Notes under the pieces: model-generated | What the model was told of the DNA's origin: nothing | Seen by the model: the letters and a program-made list of their open reading frames with translations, nothing else | Databases searched by the model: none | Position numbers and translations under genes: made by a program | Source: JAHDFB01 sp964607315 | GTDB lineage: Bacteria; Bacteroidota; Bacteroidia; Chitinophagales; Saprospiraceae | DNA length: 7,909 nt | NCBI GenBank assembly: GCA_964607315.1 | Contig: CAZSKA010000187.1 | Span: 1-7,909 of the forward strand | Direction: 5' to 3' | Shown: piece after piece, positions 1 to 6,173 of the stretch | How positions within the stretch are numbered: the stretch's first letter is position 1 | Layout: every line of letters begins with the position of its first letter

Positions 1-195
1 TCCTTCAAGACCTTTACTTTGTTTTTGAAGTTATATAATTTGAACCATATAATTGCGGTAATCTTTCTAATTAATTTCCTCGTTAAAAAGCCAAACAGTA
101 AAGCCTTTATACCTAAGTTTTTTCAACTCGAATTAATACAAATTAATTGACAAAATCTATTGGGGGCATTATAAAGGTAAATTTGTATAAGAATA
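1..195. other. No supported gene at left edge
   Basis: AT-rich stretch with no start-to-stop gene I can support. One plus-strand frame is open from base 1 to a TGA at 148-150 (49 codons without a start in the window), so it could be the tail of a gene lying to the left. A minus-strand frame is also open from about base 123 to the edge but has no ATG, GTG or TTG near its beginning. Neither shows a recognisable motif, and open frames of this length are not rare by chance. I see no hairpin terminator or RNA gene. Confidence 0.5.
178..185 (+). promoter_or_regulatory. Possible Bacteroidota -7 promoter element
   Basis: TAAATTTG is an exact match to the Bacteroidota -7 consensus TAnnTTTG. The nearest upstream TTG (160-162) is about 15 bases away, shorter than the usual spacing of about 19-21 to the -33 element, so the match is incomplete. 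If used, it would give a leader of roughly 175 bases to the thioredoxin-like gene at 367. In AT-rich DNA this octamer also occurs by chance. Confidence 0.25.
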
Positions 196-384
196 TTATA
201 TCATTGATTTTCCTATTTTCTTAACATAACTTCCACCAAAAGGAACAATCAGTAAGCCTTTGGGGTAAATTGATAAAGAAAAAGGCATATATGGTGCTAA
301 CTTTGTTCTTGTTAAATCTGTTATATTATCATATATAGTAAAACCATATTTAAAATTGTTATCCAGATGAATACACAAGTACAA
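196..384 (-). pseudogene. Possible minus-strand gene relic (unidentified)
   Basis: A 62-codon minus-strand frame lies almost wholly outside other genes and overlaps only the first 18 bases of the thioredoxin-like gene. Its only start is TTG inside that neighbour, and it has no ATG start, so an intact gene is unlikely. The codons resemble local genes (AGA for Arg, TTA for Leu, GGT/GGA for Gly). The translation reads like a protein C-terminus, with YGFTIYDN followed by LAPYMPF and YPKGLLIVPFGGSYV, then a TAA stop. The pattern of a strand, an L-x-P-Y segment and a K-G-L-L-I strand loosely recalls the last blade of the 6-bladed beta-propeller proteins common in Bacteroidota, but this is a weak impression. 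It may also be a chance open frame. Confidence 0.2.
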
Positions 385-942
385 ATAGATTATAAGACAT
401 ACTTTGATAATGCATTAAGCTTTGGAGCTTATAAAGAGGCTTTTCAGATTGAGATGGAAAACGGAAGTAGCAAATACGCAAAATACCTTCCGCAGAATTG
501 GCAGAGACAATCTAGACTAGAACGTAAATTCAAACTTACCCCTGAATTGTTACAAGCTTTGGGTTCAACCCAAAACAAAAGAAAATGGCTGGTTATCACT
601 GAACATTGGTGTGGTGATGCAGCTCAAATCAATCCTATCATCTATAAAATTGCTGAAGCAAGTGAAGGTGTGATTGATCTAAGATTTACATATAGAGATG
701 TAAATGAAGAACTTATTGATGCACATCTTACAAATGGAAGTAGGTCTATTCCGATATTGATAGAAATGACTGAGGATTTTGAAGTATTGAAAACCTATGG
801 TCCTCGTCCTGATGAAGCTCAGGAAATAGTTTTGGATCTTTTGGCAAAAAAAGAATCGTATTCTATTCCGCTTCATACTTGGTATGCAAAAGACAAACAA
901 AACGCGCTAAAAAGAGATTTTGTTAAGTTTCTGTCCGTCTAG
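367..942 (+). CDS. Thioredoxin family protein (monothiol, WCGD type)
   Basis: A 191-residue protein with no signal peptide or membrane segment, so probably cytoplasmic. The thioredoxin-fold signature is a beta strand (WLVIT) running into E79-H-W-C-G-D-A85, with the nucleophilic cysteine at C82. The cis-proline loop is R126-S-I-P-I, with P129. The resolving cysteine of a CxxC motif is replaced (C-G-D-A), and there is no other cysteine in the protein. It therefore cannot form an internal disulfide and is unlikely to be a classical dithiol reductase. This fits the Bacteroidota/Firmicutes thioredoxin-like family with a conserved E-x-W-C-G-D motif (Thioredoxin_9 type), whose substrate is not well defined; a monothiol redox or thiol-binding role is an inference. 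The ATG at 367 is the first in-frame start before the conserved core and leaves a usual family length. No Shine-Dalgarno is seen, which is normal in this phylum. It is separated from the SusC gene by about 400 bases and is probably its own transcription unit. Confidence 0.88.
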   Translation: MNTQVQIDYKTYFDNALSFGAYKEAFQIEMENGSSKYAKYLPQNWQRQSRLERKFKLTPELLQALGSTQNKRKWLVITEHWCGDAAQINPIIYKIAEASEGVIDLRFTYRDVNEELIDAHLTNGSRSIPILIEMTEDFEVLKTYGPRPDEAQEIVLDLLAKKESYSIPLHTWYAKDKQNALKRDFVKFLSV

Positions 943-1030
943 CCTATTGAAAATTTTATTACAATTCACTTTAGTACTGTAGTTTCACAGACATTGTATT
1001 TTTTTATTAAGTATATTTAAAAAAAACTAA

Positions 1031-1084
1031 AATCGATAAATTCACAGTTTGTCAGAAATGATTATGTAAATTATAATCGATAAA
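1031..1084. repeat. Direct repeat AATCGATAAA, two copies 44 bases apart
   Basis: AATCGATAAA occurs exactly at 1031-1040 and again at 1075-1084. Each copy contains the palindrome ATCGAT. The 44-base start-to-start distance is about four helical turns, which would place the copies on the same face of the DNA, as in paired regulator sites. They lie 260-315 bases upstream of the SusC start. A regulatory role is inference; the repeat itself is seen directly. Confidence 0.4.
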
Positions 1085-1126
1085 AACCTGATTTACAATG
1101 CATTAAGAATCATTGTGAAGTTTTAT

Positions 1127-1148
1127 TAGTTGCTTATACAAGCAATTA
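1127..1148. repeat. Inverted repeat TTGCTT-ATAC-AAGCAA
   Basis: TTGCTT (1130-1135) and AAGCAA (1140-1145) are perfect complements around a 4-base loop. A G-T wobble and two further A-T pairs extend the stem to nine pairs at 1127-1148. No T-run follows, so it is not a standard terminator. It could be an operator or a leader hairpin about 200 bases upstream of the SusC start. Confidence 0.35.
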
Positions 1149-1216
1149 TTATATGTTCTTGCTGTTATTTGGAAAGTAAAATTTGTGATTTGGAGTTTAA
1201 AAACCAATAAAATTTC

Positions 1217-1274
1217 CTAACATTGTACGTTAGATAATTGAATTTTCAATGTCGATTATTTTCGACTTAAAGTC
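1217..1274. repeat. Cluster of four small dyads before the SusC start
   Basis: Four perfect inverted repeats lie within 58 bases: CTAAC/GTTAG (1217-1221 and 1229-1233); ATTGAA-TT-TTCAAT (1237-1250); GTCGA/TCGAC (1251-1255 and 1262-1266); and GACTT-A-AAGTC (1264-1274). The last two share bases 1264-1266, so those two hairpins exclude each other in RNA. The cluster ends about 70 bases before the SusC ATG. It could be regulator sites or a folded 5' leader. Short dyads are common in AT-rich DNA, so function is inferred from density and position only. Confidence 0.35.
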
Positions 1275-1344
1275 AATTTTCTTTGTCACACATGTGGAAT
1301 TCTTATGTATTAAATTCTTACTAAAATCACTTAAAGTTTTGTTT

Positions 1345-4300
1345 ATGAAAAAACACTACACAGGACTGCTAAGACTATCTGTCTTTATGTTCTCCCTTTT
1401 TCTTTCTAGCTATATTTTCGCACAAAGAACCGTTTCAGGTACTGTTGTCGATGAGGATGGAATCACCCTCATAGGAGCTTCAGTATTGGTGGAAGGTACT
1501 TCTGTGGGTACTGTTACGGATGTTGACGGTTCATTTTCAATAAATGTACCTGATGGATCTAATTTTTTACTTGTTAGTTATACAGGTTATGCTCAACAAA
1601 GAATTGACATAACTGGACAAAACGCTGTAAGTATTGCAATGTCTTCTTCTGAAATTATTGATGAGGTAGTTGTAGTAGGTTATGGACGTCAAAAGAAATC
1701 TCTAGTTTCTGGAGCAATTTCTAGTGTGAAGGTTGATGAAATTCAATCTTTTTCTGCACCTCAGTTACAATCTGCATTACAAGGTAGAACTGCTGGTGTT
1801 ACTATTTTACCTACTTCAGGTTCTCCTGGAGCTGGTTTTAAAGTTCGTGTAAGAGGTACAGGTTCCAATGGAAATTCTGAGCCTTTATACATTGTTGATG
1901 GTATGAGAACTGGAGATATCTCTTTTCTTACATCAGACGAAATTGAAAGCATAGAAGTTCTTAAAGATGCGGCATCTGCTGCCATTTATGGTGCTCAAGG
2001 TGCAAACGGAGTTGTTATTGTTACTACGAAAAAAGGTGACGCTAATAATTCAGGAGTTACTTACAATTTCCAATATGGAAATCAGTTTTACAATGGTAAT
2101 TTAGAATTGATGGATGCTCAGCAACATGCTCAGTATGTAGAAGAAGCTGGTCTTGGTAGACTTGCATCAGATGCAGCTGGTCAACCTACAACTGATTGGT
2201 TAGGTGAGGTTTTTGAGTCTGCACCATTAGCTAGACATACTATTTCTTTTAATGGAGGTAATAATAAATTGAATTACTTCGTACAGGGATCTTATTTTAA
2301 CCAAGATGGTATCATCGTAGGGGATAGAGATAGATTTCAGAGATACTCTGCAAGAGCAAATGTAAATAATCAAGTTACAGATTGGTTAGATGTAGGAGTA
2401 AGTGTAAACTATACGAATTCTAGAAGACAAGGTATTGCTGAAAACTCTGAGTTTGGTGGTATTTTATCTAATGCTATTTTATTTGATCCATTAACTCCAG
2501 TTTCATATGCTCCAGGTACAGAACCAGCATTTATCCAACAATTACTTGATGGAGGAAACTCATTATTGACTGATGAAAATGGTCAGTTTTTTGGATTAAG
2601 TGAGTTTGTAAATGGTGAAATTGTAAATCCTTTAGCTGCCCTTGAATTAACAAATGGTAGAGGGTTTGTAGGTGATAGAATTTTCGGTTCTGCGTTTGCA
2701 ACAGCTAAAATTGTTGATGGATTGTCTTTAACTACTAGAATAGGTATAGATAATACAAGTGGGTACTTCCAAAACTGGGTTCCTTCTTATTTCTTTAGTC
2801 AAACAAGTCAAGCGAATACTTCTTCTGTAAACCAAGGATCTTTCAGAAATGGAAGTTGGCAATGGGAAAACTATGCTAATTATGACTTAAACTTAGGCGG
2901 TAATTCTAATTTATCTTTTGTAGCAGGTACATCTTTATTTGAGTTCACTAACTTTTTCGTAAACGGTAGTGCAACAGGATTAACTAATGAATCTGATATT
3001 TTTGGATTTATTAATTCTACTCCTCCAGCTGCTGAGAACAGATTCTCTACAGGAGGTGAAAGTAAAAATACTTTAGCTTCATTCTTTGGAAGAGCTTCTT
3101 ATGATTATGCTGGTAAATATATTGTAAATGCAACTATAAGAAGAGATGGATCATCTCTACTTGCAGAAGGAAATCAATGGGGTACTTTCCCTTCAGTTTC
3201 TGCTGGTTGGGTAATATCAAGAGAAGATTTCTTCAACGAAGGTGGCGTTTTAAATTTTGCTAAATTAAGAGCAAGTTGGGGTCAGAATGGTAGTTTATCA
3301 AATATTGGACAAGGAGCATGGAGATCTGCAATAGGTTTCAATGGTATTTATCCTAATGCACTTGATCAATTTCAAACTACTGCTGTTCCTACAATTCTTT
3401 CAAATCCAGAATTAACTTGGGAAACTTCAGAACAATTAGATATTGGAGTTGACTTAGGTTTTTGGGATGATAGATTAACAGTAACTGCTGATTGGTTTAA
3501 TAAAGAAACTAAGGATTTATTAAACGGTGGTATTATTCCTAACTTAGTTGGAAACAATGCTCCTGTTGTAAACTTAGGAACTATTAGAAACAGAGGTTTC
3601 GAATTAGAAGTTAATCACAGAAATAGAATAGGAAAATTAGGATACGAAATAGGAGGTAACTTAACTTTCTTACAAAATGAAGTAACTCAATTAGATGAAA
3701 ACTTAGACTTTGCTCCAGGTGTAGGAGTTGGTGTAGGTTGGACTGCAACTGCATTCGAAGAAGGATTACCAGCTTGGCACTTTAGAGGATATCAAACAGA
3801 TGGTATCTTATCTAATGAAGATGAAGCGAATACTTATGCAGAAGCATTAGGATTTTTCGATGCTGATGGTAATAGAACAGCACAACCTGGTGACCCTAGA
3901 GTTGTAGATACAAATGGTGACGGTGTAATTACACCAGATGATCAAACATTCATAGGATCTCCGCATCCAGACTTAATTTATGGTGCTAGATTAGCATTAG
4001 ATTATGGAATCTTTGATTTTACAATATTCTTACAAGGTACTCAAGGAAATGATATCTTATTAGGATATAACAGAACAGATAGACCAACAACAAATAAACC
4101 ATTATTTTTCTTTGAAGATCGTTGGACTCCGGACAATCCAGATGCAACATTCTTTAGAGCAAACGGTTCTAATGTATTAGCTTACAACAGTGATCTACTT
4201 GTAGTAGATGGTTCATATGCGAGAATTAAGCAAATCCAACTTGGTGTTAATTTCACTCAAGATCAATTGAAATTTACAAGAGGTGGACGTGTTTATCTTT

Positions 4301-4443
4301 CTTTAGATGATATGTTTACATTTACATCTTATCAAGGTTTAGATCCAGAAGCTGGTTCAACTGACGATCGTAGTTTAGGAATTGATAGAGGAGTTTATCC
4401 AATACCAGCAAGAGTATTGGTAGGATTAACTTTATCACTTTAA
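1345..4443 (+). CDS. SusC/RagA family TonB-linked outer membrane transporter
   Basis: A 1032-residue outer-membrane channel that imports a ligand captured with its SusD partner, driven by TonB-ExbBD. The ATG at 1345 is chosen because it gives a clean signal peptide (K2-K3, hydrophobic 11-25, cleavage likely after A26 in IFA-Q); the frame is open back to an ATG at 1249, but that would bury the signal 32 residues inside. Order: carboxypeptidase-regulatory-like domain about 28-105 (RTVSGTVVDEDG), TonB-box region E107-VVVVGYG-114, plug about 115-231 including S202-IEVLKDAASAAIYG and GANGVVIVTTKKG, then the beta-barrel to the C-terminus. D855-T-N-G-D-G860 is the usual acidic loop before the conserved G-x-P-x-P-D-x-x-Y-G segment. 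Length is normal for the family. There is no STN domain, so control by an anti-sigma/ECF sigma relay through this protein is unlikely. The chain ends in Leu (VLVGLTLSL) where these barrels usually end in an aromatic residue. The substrate cannot be told from this sequence. Confidence 0.96.
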   Translation: MKKHYTGLLRLSVFMFSLFLSSYIFAQRTVSGTVVDEDGITLIGASVLVEGTSVGTVTDVDGSFSINVPDGSNFLLVSYTGYAQQRIDITGQNAVSIAMSSSEIIDEVVVVGYGRQKKSLVSGAISSVKVDEIQSFSAPQLQSALQGRTAGVTILPTSGSPGAGFKVRVRGTGSNGNSEPLYIVDGMRTGDISFLTSDEIESIEVLKDAASAAIYGAQGANGVVIVTTKKGDANNSGVTYNFQYGNQFYNGNLELMDAQQHAQYVEEAGLGRLASDAAGQPTTDWLGEVFESAPLARHTISFNGGNNKLNYFVQGSYFNQDGIIVGDRDRFQRYSARANVNNQVTDWLDVGVSVNYTNSRRQGIAENSEFGGILSNAILFDPLTPVSYAPGTEPAFIQQLLDGGNSLLTDENGQFFGLSEFVNGEIVNPLAALELTNGRGFVGDRIFGSAFATAKIVDGLSLTTRIGIDNTSGYFQNWVPSYFFSQTSQANTSSVNQGSFRNGSWQWENYANYDLNLGGNSNLSFVAGTSLFEFTNFFVNGSATGLTNESDIFGFINSTPPAAENRFSTGGESKNTLASFFGRASYDYAGKYIVNATIRRDGSSLLAEGNQWGTFPSVSAGWVISREDFFNEGGVLNFAKLRASWGQNGSLSNIGQGAWRSAIGFNGIYPNALDQFQTTAVPTILSNPELTWETSEQLDIGVDLGFWDDRLTVTADWFNKETKDLLNGGIIPNLVGNNAPVVNLGTIRNRGFELEVNHRNRIGKLGYEIGGNLTFLQNEVTQLDENLDFAPGVGVGVGWTATAFEEGLPAWHFRGYQTDGILSNEDEANTYAEALGFFDADGNRTAQPGDPRVVDTNGDGVITPDDQTFIGSPHPDLIYGARLALDYGIFDFTIFLQGTQGNDILLGYNRTDRPTTNKPLFFFEDRWTPDNPDATFFRANGSNVLAYNSDLLVVDGSYARIKQIQLGVNFTQDQLKFTRGGRVYLSLDDMFTFTSYQGLDPEAGSTDDRSLGIDRGVYPIPARVLVGLTLSL

Positions 4444-4464
4444 TTAATTATTCAAATTTAAGAA

Positions 4465-5976
4465 ATGAAAAAGATAATTATTTCAGCGTTTGTAATTGTT
4501 CTAGGGTTTGTTTTATACTCTTGTAATGATTTCATAGACGTACCGGTTAACAACCAACTTTCTATTCAAGAATTTTATGCTACTGATGCAGATGCTGACC
4601 AAGCAGTATTAGCAGCGTATGATATATTACAATGGCACCAAAATATATGGGGATCAGGATGGTCAAGCCCATATTTAGTAAAAACTTTACCTAGTGATGA
4701 AGGTACTGCAGGTGGAGCAAATGAAGGTGATCAACCTAATTATGTTGCTATCGACAGATTTACTTTTGATGCTACAAATGCACCTATAGAGGCTGCATGG
4801 GCAGTAAATTACTACGGTATTTATAGAGCTAACTTAGTTATTGATAATGTTGCAGGAGATAACACTTTCCAAAATAGAATCATTGCTGAAGCAAAAGCTT
4901 TAAGAGGTTATTTCTATTTAGAGCTAGTTACTCAGTTTGGTGACGTTCCTTTAATTTTATCTGAACTTGCTCCTAGTGAGTACAATCAGTCAAGAACTCC
5001 AGCTGCAGAAGTTTATGCTCAGATTGAGCAAGATTTAACTGAAGCTGCTGCTGTTTTACCTCTTAAGAGTGCTTATGCAGATTTTGACAGATTTAGATTG
5101 TCAAGAGGTACTGCTCAAGGTTTATTAGGAAGAGCACACTTATTCCAAGAAGATTGGGGTGCTGCAGCTAATGTGTTAGGAGAAGTTATTAGTTCTCAAG
5201 AATATGCTCTAGAGCCAGATCTAGGAGTTTTATGGTCTGAAGCTGGTGAGCTTGGACAAGAGTCATTATTCGAAGCTGTTTATGTAACAACTGCAGGATA
5301 TGATTGGGGTGCAAACGGTTACCCTTGGGGAGCTGCTGCAGAATCAAATATTCACATCCAATTAATGGGTCAAAGAGAAGGAGCTTTCTCTGGTGTTGAT
5401 TCATTAAACAACGGATGGGGATTCAACTATCCTACACCTAAAATGTGGAATGCATTTGTTGATGCTGGTGATGAGACAAGAAGAAGAGCTACTATGATGA
5501 GCGAGGAAGAGTTTCTAGCTGCTGGTGGTGAAGTTAATGATCCAAATGCATTTGATTACCAAGGTTTCATCAGAAGAAAGTATGGTTCTTTCTCTACTGA
5601 GTCTAATGATGAAGTTTTCCAATTAAATTATGGTACAAACTGGAGATTACTAAGATATGCTGACGTTTTATTAATGGCTTCTGAAGCTAACTTCAGAAAC
5701 GGTAGTGAAGGTCCAGCTAGAGATTTCCTTAATCAAGTTAGAAATAGAGCAAATTTAGATGACGTTACAGCATCAGGAAATGATCTATTTGAAGCTATCG
5801 TTAATGAAAGATTCTTAGAATTAGCTTTCGAAGGACATCGTTTCCTTGATTTAATCAGATGGGGTAGAGCTGCTGATGAAATTTCTGGCTTCCAAGCTGG
5901 AAAACATGAGTTGTTCCCTATTCCTCAAAATGAAATACTTACTGCTCCTAATTTAACTCAGAATCCTGGGTATTAA
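4465..5976 (+). CDS. SusD/RagB family nutrient-binding outer membrane lipoprotein
   Basis: A 503-residue surface lipoprotein that acts as the ligand-binding lid on the SusC channel encoded 21 bases upstream. The signal peptide ends in a lipobox L17-Y-S-C20; C20 is the lipidated residue and is followed by N-D-F-I-D, typical of SusD proteins, with acidic residues that favour surface export. The N-terminal SusD-like domain contains A141-K-A-L-R-G-Y-F-Y and F158-G-D-V-P-L. The C-terminal SusD_RagB domain has W393-R-L-L-R-Y-A-D-V-L-L-M, V-R-N-R-A, E448-RFLELAFEGHRFLDLIRWG-467, and the family ending F-P-I-P-Q-N-E-I with L-T-Q-N-P-G-Y at the very C-terminus. All family landmarks and the usual length are present, so it is intact. 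The close spacing shows it is co-transcribed with SusC. Translation probably depends on the A-rich leader just before the ATG. The stop is doubled (TAA TAG). Ligand unknown. Confidence 0.96.
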   Translation: MKKIIISAFVIVLGFVLYSCNDFIDVPVNNQLSIQEFYATDADADQAVLAAYDILQWHQNIWGSGWSSPYLVKTLPSDEGTAGGANEGDQPNYVAIDRFTFDATNAPIEAAWAVNYYGIYRANLVIDNVAGDNTFQNRIIAEAKALRGYFYLELVTQFGDVPLILSELAPSEYNQSRTPAAEVYAQIEQDLTEAAAVLPLKSAYADFDRFRLSRGTAQGLLGRAHLFQEDWGAAANVLGEVISSQEYALEPDLGVLWSEAGELGQESLFEAVYVTTAGYDWGANGYPWGAAAESNIHIQLMGQREGAFSGVDSLNNGWGFNYPTPKMWNAFVDAGDETRRRATMMSEEEFLAAGGEVNDPNAFDYQGFIRRKYGSFSTESNDEVFQLNYGTNWRLLRYADVLLMASEANFRNGSEGPARDFLNQVRNRANLDDVTASGNDLFEAIVNERFLELAFEGHRFLDLIRWGRAADEISGFQAGKHELFPIPQNEILTAPNLTQNPGY

Positions 5977-6003
5977 TAGAAAGTAGATTTAGTATAAATG
6001 TAT

Positions 6004-6046
6004 ATTCAGGGAAGGAAATGTTTCATTTTCTTCCCTGAATTATTTT
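6004..6046 (+). terminator. Strong intrinsic terminator after the SusD gene
   Basis: The arms 6004-6020 and 6024-6040 pair over 17 positions with a single G-T wobble and a 3-base TTT loop. The outer part is GC-richer (CAGGGAAG/CTTCCCTG) and is followed by TATTTT (6041-6046). It starts 27 bases after the SusD stop, so it should end the SusC-SusD transcript before the next gene. The stem is nearly symmetrical, but few T residues follow on the minus strand, and there is no minus-strand gene to serve. Confidence 0.85.
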
Positions 6047-6090
6047 AGCCAATGGTAGTTATTGGAACACTATTATATAGTTTAATATAC

Positions 6091-6098
6091 TACCTTTG
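6091..6098 (+). promoter_or_regulatory. Likely -7 promoter element of the FG-GAP lipoprotein gene
   Basis: TACCTTTG matches the Bacteroidota -7 consensus TAnnTTTG exactly. It lies between the SusD terminator and the next ATG, giving a predicted leader of about 70 bases. A good -33 element at the usual spacing is not evident; the nearest TTG (6062-6064) is about 26 bases upstream. An inverted repeat CCAAT/ATTGG (6049-6053 and 6061-6065) sits just upstream and could be an operator. The gene order makes some promoter here likely. Confidence 0.45.
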
Positions 6099-6173
6099 AA
6101 TAGCTAATTGTAAGTATGTATTGAAATCTATTCTGCAATATTCGAATTTTTGATTAATCGTTTTAAAGTATCA

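Larger units (their letters stand above)
943..1344. promoter_or_regulatory. Intergenic leader region of the SusC/SusD pair
   Basis: A non-coding stretch of about 400 bases that should carry the promoter and control sites for the transporter pair. I see no RNA gene or clear terminator for the upstream gene. No exact TAnnTTTG element is present. The closest matches are TATTTTTT (997-1004), TATATTTA (1012-1019) and TAACATTG (1218-1225), each off by one base and none with a well-spaced -33 element. Symmetrical sequences are frequent: ACAATG at 1095-1100 with CATTGT at 1111-1116, plus those listed separately. No regulator gene is linked. Confidence 0.5.

Noticed and set aside
1..123. Minus-strand frame open from about 123 to the left edge, reading KALLFGFLTRKLIRK and onward
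   Set aside because: It looks faintly protein-like but has no ATG, GTG or TTG near its beginning and an in-frame stop just before it, so a gene start is not available.
1..150. Plus-strand frame open from the left edge to a TGA at 148-150
   Set aside because: It has 49 codons with no start in the window, no recognisable motif and a composition dominated by AT-driven residues (F, L, I, N, K). It could be the tail of a gene to the left, but that cannot be supported from here.
679..900. Minus-strand 73-codon frame inside the thioredoxin-like gene
   Set aside because: It is fully antisense to a well-supported gene and its translation has no recognisable pattern.
943..1020. Possible terminator for the thioredoxin-like gene at the T-run near 997-1005
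   Set aside because: No stable GC-containing hairpin precedes the T-run, so an intrinsic terminator is not supported.
1249..1344. Upstream in-frame extension of SusC by 32 residues from the ATG at 1249
   Set aside because: It would place the clear signal peptide beginning at 1345 (MKK, hydrophobic core, IFA-Q) 32 residues inside the protein. The extension has no family similarity that I recognise and overlaps the dyad cluster, which fits untranslated leader better.
1761..1985. Minus-strand 74-codon frame inside the SusC plug region
   Set aside because: It is a shadow of the conserved plug coding sequence; the sense frame explains the sequence.
3372..3557. Minus-strand 61-codon frame inside the SusC barrel region
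   Set aside because: It is antisense to an intact coding sequence with no independent support.
5189..5404. Minus-strand 71-codon frame inside the SusD gene
   Set aside because: It is antisense to an intact SusD gene and is Leu/Gln/His-rich in the way typical of shadow frames.
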